64,000 bases of DNA from Hypomesus transpacificus (taxonomy: Eukaryota > Chordata > Actinopteri > Osmeriformes > Osmeridae), in contig NC_061078.1 of assembly GCF_021917145.1 (NCBI RefSeq), positions 10,646,604 to 10,710,603 on the forward strand, given 5' to 3'. The notes beneath the pieces were generated by a model. That model had not been told where the DNA came from and ran no database searches. It saw only the letters and a program-made list of their open reading frames with translations. Shown one piece after another: positions 11,061 to 24,100 of the stretch (positions are counted from its first letter, which is position 1; the number at the start of each line of letters is the position of its first letter). The translations under genes were made by a program, and so were the position numbers.

Positions 11061-11870
11061 GTCGACGGTGAAATGTGCTTAGAAAACTAAAATAAATCTG
11101 TTTTTTGATCAAATTCTGGGTTCACAAAAGCTTTCCTACACGCTGCAGAAAGACGGAAGTGAATAGCAGTTCAACTCCTACAACGTAGTCGCTATAATAA
11201 CTCAACCCCTTTTCAGCGAGTGCCCTCTACAGCTCAATAACGATAGTGCTGCATCCGGTTGTTTCTAATTCAATCTTGGTCTACACACTGATGAGTGTAT
11301 AACATAATCTCATAAAAACATTAATTCCATATCTATAATTGAGTATACTAAAGCTTTGGTTGAACATTTACTACAATTAATAGCTAAAACAAGAGATGAT
11401 CAAAACATACCTGACAGCACCTGGTGGTTAAGTTTGTCAGCTTGCTGCATGAGGACAGTGAATGTGAGCTTTACAGCGCAGTGATTTGAGCAGTAGAATG
11501 GTTGTTGAAATATTCCAGACCTGCGATTCTTTTGGCATGACTGAATTAGTTCAATTTCTACCTGTTGGGCTGTGTAAAGCTCCTTACAGGGAGAACTCTG
11601 GGGGAGCAGCATTCTTCCTCACTCAACCTCACATTATTATTTATCAGGTCTGTCTCCTGGCTTTCAAAATCGCCTTTAGCCCCTTCCTGCTGCTGAAGTC
11701 AGAGGGGATTTGTCAAGCCATTACTGCTCTGTGGAGCAGTGTCTGTTCTTATTTGACAGAAGTAATGGGTTTTTCTGCTCTGCTTTTGTTCTGTGTCTCA
11801 GAAAGCATGGAATTACGATTCATTGGTGATGGCCAGACTGGACACAAAGGCCCTAACAATAGTTTGAGAG

Positions 11871-12189
11871 CATGGGCGTATCTAGCCCTATTGAGCCCCC
11901 CCCAAAACCTCATTAGCCCCTCAAAAAAACCATTAGCCCCCCCAAAAATATTATTGTAAAAAATAAAATACACAATAACATTTTCTTTTGTATTTTTCTT
12001 TCATATTTTAAATCTAAATGTGTTAATTTATTTATATATTATACACTATTTAAAAGGATATTTTCAAAAATTTCGTCAGGGGGAACATGCCCCCAGACCC
12101 CCCTAGTTTTGCGGGGTAACAGGAAAAATAATAGGTTATAATCTAGGGGCTTAGCCCCCCCCAAAAGTGGGAACCTAGATTCGCCCCTG
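11871..12189. mobile_element. hAT-like MITE, copy 1, with perfect 8-bp target-site duplication
   Basis: A 319-bp non-coding element beginning CATGGGCGTATCTAG and ending CTAGATTCGCCCCTG; the ends are imperfect inverted repeats (13 of 15 match). It is bounded by identical 8-bp direct repeats TTTGAGAG at 11863-11870 and 12190-12197. An 8-bp duplication and a CAGGGGCG-type terminus are the signature of hAT transposition. The interior has G/C-runs with local palindromes (gggggaacatgccccc) and no open frame. A second copy lies at 52684-52969. Confidence 0.85.
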
Positions 12190-13397
12190 TTTGAGAGAAT
12201 CCTAGGAATTTCAGATACAGAAATATAATACCAAACTCTAAAAATACCAGTAAAGTCCTATCTCTTTCAAAGTTGCCGTTCAAATTGAATATGTGTGAAA
12301 GAATAATGTTGGAGAAATTCTTGGAGAAAAGCAGTGGTCACAACAAGTTTAGTTCAATGACTCAATACCTGTAGCTTTAAATGTTCAACGTTAACACTGT
12401 CTTGATATTGTTTTTATGTCCTTGTTTCGTTATTGGGTAACAGCCCTAGAGTTATTTTCCCCTCAGTGAGTGATCAGCCAAACTCTGCTGCTGCTGGTAG
12501 GAGATAGCTATACGTAGGAGATAACCTTCTCTAACACTCAGAGCACAGTCTGTGGTGATCTAAGGCCTGTAAGCTGACTCCTCAGCACTCAGGCACTTTC
12601 ACATTCAGCACCGGTCTCCCAATACCCCTGGTCTATAACCCTTCAACTGCTTATCTGCCTTGGAGAGTTCACCCCGGGATTTGGGACCTGAGCCTCATTC
12701 ATACAAAGTGAGGCTGAAATGGAATAACTCAGATCAGACAAGAGAGAAGAGGAAACATCCCTAAGACTGATAGCAGAGTCTCATGAGTCAGGGCTTAGAA
12801 ATCTTGCTACTTAGATTGTGATACCTGAATAATGGATGCTATGAATATGTCAGAGAGAAAGATGTTTTTGCGGTTTGACGATTCAGGCATTTATTCATAT
12901 CAGTAAGCATCATCCAGATAGGCAGAGAGTCAAATCAAAATAAGATAAACTATGTATAACAGCCAAGACTATCAGGTGATTTCTTGAACCTAATCAGAGC
13001 ACTTTGCAACAACAACATTTGACAATTTGCATGGTTGCTCAATTAATCTGTGGAAGACATATAAGGAGCTACGTAACAGGCCCATTCCTCTTCTCATAAA
13101 AGATGTGGAGGATTGGGGACTCTCACAAGATCAATGCTAATAGTCTTGACACACTTCAGACTAAAAAGTGGCTGAAGAAATGAATGTCATGGTTTGAGTT
13201 TGATTTATGTGGTTTACTCTAGGCGCCTAGGGTGTGTACTTGGATGTTGAACCCAAGTACAGAAGCTTGCATGGATGACAATGACTAGAGACTCTGAGAA
13301 CTTAAAGTAGGACAGAAATTATTCTCACAGAGATGAAAGCCGTCTTTAAATGTGGCTCAAGAGGGCTATGGAGTTTCCCTAAAGGGCTCAAGCCCTG

Positions 13398-13545
13398 TCC
13401 CTGGTTTGGACTGGGACGGTCTTTGAAACACGGACCGACCCACGGCCTTGTAGTATTATTATATATATATTTTTGCATTATGCAAATTACGTTTGACTGG
13501 CCATTGGGGAAATCTCCCGACGGCCAGTCCGACCCTGCCCTGGCC
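13398..13545. mobile_element. possible short inverted-repeat element remnant
   Basis: The left end TTTGGACTGGGACGG (about 13406) and the right end CCAGTCCGACCCTG (about 13525) are imperfect inverted repeats about 130 bp apart. The TCGGACTGG / CCAGTCCGA word pair is a common terminal motif of repetitive elements in animal genomes. I could not define a target-site duplication. Confidence 0.4.
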
Positions 13546-14543
13546 CCTCTCTGCAGACTTAAGAGTGTACTGCATTGAAATTCTCAAGGAGTGTTTTTCT
13601 ATTGGAAATATTATTTGGTAGGGAATTACATGACTGTCAATATTTGTGCTGGAAAAGGTATCTGTAATGTGACATTTTCTGATTTAGATTTTTCAAAATA
13701 AAAAGGGAAATTTAAATATTAAAATAATTTGGAATATACCCACCAGGGGTCAATAAGGGAGTTGCAGTTACACTCTTTACCAAAGGGAGGCACACATTGG
13801 CAATGATTTGACTTGTACTAAGATAATCAAATTACTATTTTTTGTTATATTATATTGTTGAGACCTGGAAGTTACAATCATCATTGAAACAACTTGAAAC
13901 TACCATCAACACTCTGCTTTCAGTTACTAAAGTATCTTGACCTAGCTCCCTAGGATATGATGTGATAGGATGTGAGAATTAGGAGAATGTCAAGAGGCTT
14001 AGCTAAAACAGTACTATTCACTGTAGGACAGCTGTTCCCTCATGGTGTATGTGAGTGTGTGTATGTGTGTCGACAGATTAAGGGAGACGGAAATTATTGA
14101 ATGTGTTCAGCATGAATCGTCAATAGGATATAATTGACAGGGAGATGGTAAAATTTACAAAGTAAAAAGAGAGCTTCCACGAACAGAAGGAAATAAAACA
14201 AGACACATCACAGCAATTCCTTCATGTAAGTCTAACCTTGGGATATTTCTCAAAATAAATCTTAGTTTGCTCACAGAAAACCACACAAGGAATTGACAAG
14301 GACACAGGTTTAAAAAGGACAATTTGTAAAAGCAAACATTTAAAGGAGCTGGTATGTATAAAGTTAAGGATTACACAAGCTTGGGGGACGGTAACAGAAG
14401 TTGTGGTAGCAACTAGAGCACTGTTATTCTAGAAACGTACCTAGAGTTTTCCATTAACACATGAGATGTAAGGTGCAACTAATGAATAAAACAAAGTAAT
14501 GTTTGAAAAAAGCACAGACAAAATATCATACACAATGTACATA

Positions 14544-14549
14544 TTTATT
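14544..14549 (-). terminator. pcsk6 polyadenylation signal AATAAA
   Basis: tttatt on the plus strand reads AATAAA on the minus strand, about 620 nt beyond the pcsk6 stop codon. A second one lies at 14659-14664. Either would give a 3'UTR of 0.5-0.65 kb. Confidence 0.55.
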
Positions 14550-15167
14550 TCAGTCCCCTGAACTTAGATGAAATAAACATTAAACATCCAATACACATTC
14601 TGAAATGTACAACAGCGTTTTAAATGATACAGCATATTTAATGTTTTACAAATATTTTTTTATTTTACAAAACTAAAAGCCCTATAGAAAGTTTTTACAT
14701 AACAAATAATGTTTAGTTTTGTGAAATTGCTGATCCAATTTTTCTGCTAAGGTGTTTTTTTAAGGCCAGCAATGTACTCAACCAATAAAAGTGGACTGAC
14801 CCATTCTTATGAAAACAGTAGTTGAGACACTTCCATACTTTGCTGTAAAAGAAGCCTACAGGTTTATGGTGTGGTCTTGAATACAAAATTAACCATTTGT
14901 ACATGTTCTACATGCTGTGTGTAGTTTATAAAACAGACGACTTCCAAAAAATATATATCAAGCACAGATATTAGTTAATTCAGAAATGTACAGTGGGTCA
15001 GATTCCCAGATTAGTGTTTAACATCTAACTCTGTGGAGGATGGTGTAGAGAGGTGGGTAGATGGGTGTAGGTAGGTGGGTGGAGGGATGTGGGTGGAGGG
15101 CTCTACTGAGTGAGATGGAGGAGTTCTTCAGGGTTCTTCAGGGTTCCCCAGGGTTTCCCTACCAAGT

Positions 15168-18125
15168 TCAGCCAGTCATCAGACAAGTTCTACAGCAGAA
15201 CTGACGGAACAGCTTCTTCTCACACAGTCGGTTAGACTTCACCATCTCACAGAATAACTCGTCGGCTGACAGAGACAACAACAGAAGAGCCAATCAGGTT
15301 TGTAGAAATAAAATAGCTTCTCATCCCCATCAAACACTATACTTATTTCCATCTCAACCCCATCCACTACATCAACACCATGCCCTAACTCTTTGAACCA
15401 ATTGTCAAATCTCATCCCCCTATGATGATACCCTCCCCCTCCTTTTCACTCTCTCTCCCTGACCTGTTTGCTAAATTGGCAAGTCTTGTCCGGTGGAACT
15501 GGGCCAGTCTGACAACCAGCTGGAGAGAGAGACCAGTTAACCAGGCCTCAGACCCCTGGCCCTCCTTACAAAACATCATGGCAGCGCAGTCAGACCATAC
15601 AGGCAAGTGTTTACTCACAGCAACATTGTTGCTACTCTGCCAATTCCCCAGCACCCCTCCCTCTGCCCCCACCCTCCACCCCCTGCCTCTTTTAAATCCA
15701 AATCACATCCTCTACTCCAGCACACAACTGGACAGAAATCTGGAGAACTAGCAGAGCACATTGTATCACCCCAGGCTTTCAGTTGGGAAACTGAAAAGTA
15801 TGTTATGAGAGAACCCGAAAGAAGACAATTACACAAAAAAGCAATATGAAAGTCATGCAAGGTTGCACTAAGTCTTGACACAATGGTATGAGTATTATTT
15901 ATCTTGAAGTGTATGAAACTAGACAAGTTGTCAAAACAAAACCAAGTAAAACTGAAACTGATGCTACTTAAAAATTTAACAAGGTATCTCTACAGTCACC
16001 TATGTGAGATATCCAACTTTAGAGCTGTACATCCACCAGACGGTGGCTTGGCAGGCTGGTTAGAAGCAGTCTCTCTTGCCCGACACTACAAAGCTACAGT
16101 AAAACAGGAGCCAACGTAGCCAGGAGTGGTTCTGCAATAGCAAACATCTAGTTGTCCTGCCAAGGCAATGATGTAGTGTTATTAAATGCAGAACTGAAGT
16201 CCATCTAGACATAAAGCTGTCTGACATGGAAGCGTATAGTACGTCTGAGGTCTCCATCCTGACAGCCAATGCTCACACTGGTGTGTCGGAAAAGTATGTC
16301 TGTCTGGGTGCTTGCTTTGTAACAGAACTAGATTCAAACATCAAACACTACTGAATCACTGGTAAATATCTGCCACTCGTAAATACCCTCAATTATTTTT
16401 AAAGAGGGATATTGTTTAAAATCTTTTCCTGCACCATTTGATCTGAAATTCAACAAATGTGGACAATTATGAACTCTCTTTAAAAACATCCCTTTTTCAA
16501 ATATATTATGGCTTGAAGTACTATATTAGCAGGCGGTTGCAAAGGCCAGAGCTTGAGAGGTACAAAGCAGCCTGCTGTTCAGTCCTGGGCCTATTTGTAA
16601 TGAGACCCGACAGTTGCAATGATTCAGCAGGTGGTGTACTGAAAGGTACCTCAGAGTTGGGTGAAGTAGCTTCCGTTGATCAGTGAGAGAAAGTAACTTG
16701 TTAATGCCAATTAGAACCTTTTAATCAGTCCTTGGTTCTCCCAAGGCGAGAAAGATGACGTGTGACAAGAATCTCAGCTAGTGAGAGGTACATCAATCGG
16801 TATCTGTATTCACTGTCTCTAAAATGATCACTTCCTCTGGTAGTTGAGGATGAGGCCCACTATTCTTGCTGTTTGTGTGACATTCAATGATGAAACTCAC
16901 CATTGTTGCAGGTGGCATTGACAATGCAAGTCCTGCTGAACAGATTGTAGCCGTCTTTGCATTTGGTACAGCTTGTTCCAGGCCCATCACAGCTCAGGCA
17001 ATTCTCCTCACACCTGGACGTCACAGAGACGCGGAGGAGGAAAGACAAAAAGGAAAGAAAAGAGCTTTCATCTCCCCAATCCAATCATCCTCTTCTACTG
17101 CCAAGGAGGAAAGCGAAAAGTTAGAACAAAGGGTAACCATGTTGACTAGAATAATAAAAATGGCCAAAACAGTTAGAACAAGGGGCCATCATGTGGGGAT
17201 ATTTTTAATAACGCCTGGAGCTGTCCTGACAAACAGAAAGAGAGAATAAAGGCCCTGTATGTCCTTCCATACACTGACAGCTCTCAGTACAAAGAGACAG
17301 CGAGTCCTTTTGAATTTACACAACAACCAAGCGTAAACATGGAGACCGGGTAAATATGGTGCCGGGTCTGAGGAGAGGTCAACTAATAGCTTGTATGTTA
17401 CTCAAAGTATTGACTGGTTTCAGAATGCTACCAGCTGCAACACACGATGGCTTCATCAAAGCCATACACCGATGATGAAACTTTGTTGTCTCTGGTCTGT
17501 TCTGACATTTTTGCAGGTTGTCTCTCTGGTCTAGCGAGCATTATTAAAACCCTCTCCTTGCCCGGGCACCCCTGGGTCATGGCCTTTGCTGGTATTTTAT
17601 TGCCGTCTGGCTCTGTTGCCCTGAGTCAACCACACGGCTCCTCACCCCTCCCCACCTCCCTCCCTCGCACTCCTCCCGCCTCACTCCCTCTGTTCTCCCT
17701 CCAGATCCCACCAGAGGCGAGGGAGAAGAAACCATTGCCTCTGCGATCGCAGTCCATGACCTTCTTTAAGAGCTTCTGTTTGCTGCTGACGGCCTCCATA
17801 AGCCACCAGGCTGATTTATAAAAAGCGCGCGTCAAAAACAGCTTTCTTCCTGCTCCACGGCCCCGTGCCCGGCCATTACTGTGAGCTAAAGGGACGCTGA
17901 TGCTGCCATCAATCGTGGGTGGTGGCGCAGGTGAGAGATTTACACACCCAGTCACTCCTGTTTTTCCTCTTAGATTGCACTACAGCTCTGATTTATAGGC
18001 AATTATGGAAATAAAAAAAAGCAGGAGAGAACAAACAGAAACGGTGTGTGGGGAGCATCGGAGAGGAAAGGAGCAGGTAGACAGGGCTACCTGGGATACT
18101 GCTGCAATAAGTCACTGCTGTGAGC

Positions 18126-18158
<33 letters not shown>

Positions 18159-21100
18159 CGGAGAGAGAGAGCGGATGAGAGGGAGGAGGATGGAGAGTCC
18201 TGTTCTGGATTCAGCGTGCTAGCAGTGTGCTGAGACCGAGGCTGCAGTTGGCTAGACGTGTGCAGGGCCAGAGGTCTGGTAGGCTGGCTCGGGGCCACAG
18301 ATAACATCTCTGAGGCTAGGAATCAGGAGCAAGGCTCAGTGACATGTCAGTGATGGGCCAGGGGAGATTCAGATGGCTCCTTAGGGGTCTGGAGTCTGGC
18401 TCAGCTCTTCAAAGGTTTGGAACACGTGACTTTATACTGCAACACACACACATGCATGCTTAAGCACAGACACACACACACACAGACTAATGAGACACAG
18501 TTGTCTGACGGTCCTGACCCCAGGGCTCCGGAACAGGGTGAGAAAAGGAAGGAAATAAAATAAATTAGAGAGAGAAAGTAAGACTGTGGGAGGCAGAGAC
18601 AGGGTAAGAAAGTTCAAAAAGACAGGGTAAGAGAGGAAGAGAAGAAGGTGCAAAGGATACTATGAAAGGCAGGGAGTATAAAGAAACTGAGAGACAGACA
18701 AGATACATCAGTGCCAGAGACGTAAAGAGGAGAGACCAGTAGAAGACCTAGTGCCTGTCGTTTAGTGTTTTCATGAGCACAGCTGCTTATCTCAGTCAAC
18801 AGACAGATTAGGCCGAGCAGAAACACACATATTGACACATCCACATAGGCACACAGAGAAATAAGACACTGCAGGAATGGTTAGCCTCCGATTGAGAAAC
18901 ATTGAGGAGCTCTTTCACGTGCCCATCCCACAAGAATTAAAAAGATTGACACCATCTAATTTCACCCAATTACCTTGTGCTTATCTTTCTCATTCATCTG
19001 GGATTGGAGGATCTAATGTGTATAACAGGCTTCACATTACATATGGTGCGGAATACTAACGAAGCTATGCCTCAGTTTAAGACTTTCAATACATGGGTGT
19101 CCCGGAAAATGTTTATATATTATAATATAATATCAGCAGTCTGAACCAAAACATTGGACTTCCAACTGCCAGCAACTCTGCAGTCAACACCTGGTAAAGC
19201 CAGCCATTGTTATTTGATCCTTTACAAGGAAAAGGATTACCAAAGTAATAGAAAGCATGCATTTAGACATCATCCGACATCATCCGACATCATCTGAAGT
19301 TTTCTAAAAGCGCCTGCTAAATGAATAAGGTAGTTAAAGAGGAACTCACTTGCGACACATGTGCTGTGTGTACCCTGCTGGTTCTCCTGAGAAGTAACCT
19401 GGGGCACAGGTCTGCACACACCTCCACTCCTGCTGCAGGAAGTCCCTGGCACATTGAATACACTCCTCCTTCCCTGGACCTGAGACACAATACCATACAA
19501 CACTGGGCAACTCAACATGATACAATACTGTATGACTCATGTTAAGGAAGAATTCGAGTGGCACTGTGTAGATTTGAATAATCAAGGGATATGGTTTTAA
19601 TACAATTTATTAGACTATACAATTACATAAACAAAGCTTTGCTGATCAATCACAGCGAAGGAGGTGTGCCATCCACACAGGTCGTTCGCAGGAGTGATGA
19701 TCAGCCAGCACACATGCACTGCCTTATATAAACTTAAGATCAAATGGCATTCTATATGGTCAATCAATCAATGTAGCAAACTCTGTGATTGGCTAACTCA
19801 ACTTAGTGACAGTTTGAAATAATACATCTCATATGTGTCCCAAAGTTCTTTGATGTCACAGCTCTCTCCAGAGCAGTAGATAATAAAGCCACAGGGGTTG
19901 ACCAGTCAAATGGTCAACTGTCCTTTGTGTGACCATCTTCAAACAATACTTTTAATTAACACAAACAATGAAACAGGACACAGTCCTTCTAGCCAAAGTT
20001 CAGAGCAACTGTCTCATAGACCCCTTACAGTAACCAGAGGACAGAAGGCCATATAAAATGCTTCACCCATCCCCCAGGGCAAGCTGCCCACAGAGCCATC
20101 AGCACCTCACATTCCTTTGAACTCAACTTAATTATTTTGCCTTCCTGTCTCTTACCAATGAACATAGAAGATTATAGATTTCATACACATACATCTATGC
20201 ATATGACCAACATTTCCATTACACTCATACCATATAATACTGCAATACAATACAGTACAACTCAATACAATACTGTACTACGTCATATGATTTCACTTTC
20301 TCTCCAGCTCTCTCCAGCCTCTCCCATCTCTATTTACATATCTTCACCTCTCTCTCTGAGGGAATGAATGGAGCCCTAAAGCAGTAATAACCAGGCTTTT
20401 ATGGTGAGTGGATACATAATTCAGTTGTTCTAAAACATGTGTTGCTGTAATCCTTTTGCCTGCTCTTCCATGTGGATTCCGGTGTCAATAGCATCGGCTC
20501 AGTCTAAGCCAGTGCCTCACCAGTTAAATGTCATCCGCAGGTGACATCACAAACCTGGCCGCACTGGTCATAACTAGACTGCTTTAATGAATGTCAGTCT
20601 GCCATTCTACAGGTCATCTTATGTCTCACTGGACGTCGTTAACGCTAGCTACAGTAGCAGAGATGTCATGACGCGAACTGTGTCTACTTAGCTGGACAGG
20701 TAATATAGAAAGAAGCGTGTTTTCCAATTTCTGGTACCAAGGTGTAAATTATTAAAGCTTAATTATTACTGTTTAATTAGCCAACTGCTAATGCATTAGA
20801 AATTACTACACAAATCATCAACTTTGGGTAGACTAACTAAGCAGAAATATACTCTGCATTGGCTTAAAAAAGGAAAAGGTCCTCGTGTCAATCCCTTTCA
20901 GCTGTCTTGTTTGCCTATTTTAGCTGTAATGTTTCACAGCCAACACATCAATAACACAATCCCTTTCAACAAGACAAATAAGTATATTTTATAGATAAGA
21001 AAGTATAACAGACCTTTACTTTTACATTAATGGCACGTGGGTTAGAATAGATTCTACAATACCAGTACTTGTTATTCCTTCTACACTTGGTTCAAATGGA

Positions 21101-24100
21101 TGCAATGCATCCCTGACTTGTTGTCATTCAGTGAGCTTGACCAAAGTCGAAGGGGAATGATCGACAGACGGGTAGTCATGTGGTCAGCATGACCTAGCGT
21201 TACTAGACCATGTCACTGTGCCTCAATGACCACCCAAAGCTGTCAGAGTGACCGTGCCCCAGGTTAAATAGAATCAAAATACTGAAGGACAGTATGAGAG
21301 AAGTAGGGACACAAGGCTCCGTGTGAGACCGGGCACAGAGATACACACCTGTTGCTGGAACAGGGACAGGTTTAGGAGATACTCACCTGTGCAGGTGGAA
21401 CAGGAGGTGTGACAGGGGCTACACTTCATCTCCTCCAGGTGGAAGAAGGTCCCGTTGGAACATTTCGGAACACAGGTCATTCCTGCCAGGCTGCAGAGAA
21501 AGACTACTCTCACGTACAGTTCGCTGTTTGGCTGTTTGTCACTAAAACATCAAATGTTTTCTCACAGATTCAGCCTGTCGTCTGGCTAATACTGTACCTG
21601 AAGCCCTCATTGCAGGCAGTACACCTGTCTGAATCTCGCAGACACTTCACGCAGTTCTCATGACACTTCAGGCACTGTCTCTGAACTGTGGGTAGGGAGT
21701 CAGAAATATGGCATGAGGAGATCTGTTCACAAACCATGGTTCACAAACATGAAACAGCTCATTTTCATACACTGTAAGAGGGTCATTACAGCAACAGAAT
21801 CCAGGGGGCTGGAGGATTTATAGAGCTTAAATGGCATCCAAACATCTGTTTGATGACGTAGAAAGCCCCTCTGCCCTGTCAGTGATCTGGTCTTATCATA
21901 CACTCACACGACTGCTTAAATGTAGACAACACGCCTGGGAGAGAGACGGCCCAGATGGAAGGGAGGACTGTCTCAGGGGGCATCTCAGGTCTCCACTGAA
22001 CGATTATAATTCAAAAGCGTTTAGTGTGCGTCTGTGATTTGAGTGTGCATATGTGCGTTTTTCCATTCCAGTACGTCAGTCTCTCCCTGCCAAGGTACCA
22101 GATGTGTTGGCCACGCCACAAATGGACGAAGTGTGCATTGAAACGGTATTCCGCTGGGGCCAAAAGACCCTCCACTTACTCTCGTCGGCGAAGTAACCGA
22201 GAGGGCACGTCTCCGAGCACGAGGAGTTGAGAGGGTTGAAGTAGAGCCCTCGTCTGCAGGACTGGCACTCTGTGGGCGAGCGGCCCACACACCTCTCACA
22301 GCCTTTGTGGCAGCGCCTGCAGCGGCGGGCCCCAGAGTCCTCATGGTAGCCCAGAGGACAGTGGCTCACGCATGTCCTGGGAACAGAAGAACACACACAC
22401 ACACACACACTGCCAGGTGACATCTTTGTCCCGACCGGGGGGGCGGGCGGGGGGGGTGGGGTACAATCCCGTGCTCCTACGTTACCTGCCGGTCTTCAGG
22501 CTGCCCAGGCTGTAGTGGATACAGTTGAGGCAGTGGTCAGCGTCCGGCCCGTCACAGCCCTGGTCCCCACATTCACTGTGACAAGTCCCTGAGAAGCACA
22601 CGCACCGCACACACACCGTCCTCGTCATCATCAATTGTCATCGGGGGTCATCATCATCGGGGGTCATCATCATCATCATGTCCGTGCTGAACAGGTCTGT
22701 CCTACCACTGTACTCCTCCTCCTCCTCTTCGTGGTGCTCTGTGGGCCGTTCCAGGCCCTTGGGCTCCAGGCTGGGGTTGGGGATCTCCAGCATCCTGGAG
22801 CGGGAGTGTTGGGCACCATGGGACTGGTACGGGTGCTCAGAGGTGCCATAAAGAATCAAGGTCCACTCTTTCAGCTTGCCTGTGCCAGGGAATAAGGACT
22901 AATCGGTTACATTTGGATTCTCAACATTGACATAGGTAGTGAGTTGTACTGAATGTTGTATGTCTGTTTGTGTCAACCTTGTGTGGGTCTGTGTGTGTGT
23001 GCGCTTCTGACCCTTACCCAGCACCTCCGGGTTGCGTAGCTGTGAGGGTGAGTCAGTGATCTCCAGGGTCCACTGGCCTTCTGCCTTCTCTCCCCAGCAG
23101 TGAACTGTCATGAACTCCCAGTTTCTGAAGCCCTCATACGAGTTATCAAACAACCTAGGAGAGAGAAAGTATGAGAGAGAGAAAGTATGAGAGAGAGAGA
23201 GAGAGAGATAGTAGGAGATAGAGAAAAGGAGTTCAGTTGAGGGTAAAGAGAAAAAGAGAATGAACATGATCTAAAGCTTCACATAGAAATAGATCATTTT
23301 CATTTAGTTTTCCACATTTCTTTTACATGCCAGTACAGATCTCAGCCAGCCTTGTATATTTCAGCTTCCTGATGTGAGTGTTTTCTTGATAGAAGACTAA
23401 CCATACATGGTACGTGAAAGTGTAATTCCGTTTAGCTTAAGTAACATAACAGTTTAATTGTGAGTATTGCATTGTATACTGTAAGTATCTGGTGGTATGG
23501 TTTGGTTGGTGTGATTGGTAGCATGATACAGTCTAGTTTCAGGATTTCAGGTTCCAACTGTGTGATCTCTGCTTCAGACACACATCAACAGCAGGACAGA
23601 GAGAGAAAACATCCGTCTGGCTGCTGTGGAAATATGGGGTGATCTGATCAAATGCTACTGACAGGGATTTATAAGATCACATCTCACTGTCTGTAGTACC
23701 GGTAGGTTTTAGATATTAGCTACCTGCTATACAGATGTAGTAGAAGCAAGTTCTAACAGAGAATGGTTTATCTGTGTTCGTGCCACATGCCCCTCCAGGG
23801 TAAAACACTGCTCTATAACTCCTCTCCTCAGCAATGGGAAGATTTGTCTTTGATCTGTTCTCCATTTGATTACGCCAATAAACCCCCCTCACCCCACCCC
23901 CAGGGGATACTCAGCAACAGAAATGCTCTAGTGTACATCCAACCAAACCTGGCAACCAGCCCATGCTCCAAATGAGCTCTGGCCAGTGTAGACGACTCAG
24001 CGATACACTAGCTTTGTTTATTACAGAGCAATGTACGGGCACTAGGCATACTTGTACTTAATGGGACAAGAGGATTGAACCATTCCGCTCCACTGAGAGA

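Larger units (their letters stand above)
11061..14520. other. intergenic region between snrpa1 and the pcsk6 3' end
   Basis: The snrpa1 promoter and 5'UTR should occupy the first few hundred bases. The rest holds a complete hAT-like MITE (11871-12189), a possible second inverted-repeat element near 13.4-13.55 kb and AT-rich unique sequence. I found no convincing exon or RNA gene. Confidence 0.7.
15168..22588 (-). other. pcsk6: pcsk6 exons 15-21: Cys-rich furin-like repeats and PLAC domain
   Basis: Exons 15-20 encode successive CxxC-type furin-like cysteine repeats (e.g. [73 protein letters not shown]). In mammals this region tethers the enzyme to heparan sulfate and extracellular matrix. The last exon, 15168-15265, encodes the PLAC module ([20 protein letters not shown], then CRTCLMTG) and the TGA stop at 15168-15170. 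Confidence 0.94.
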
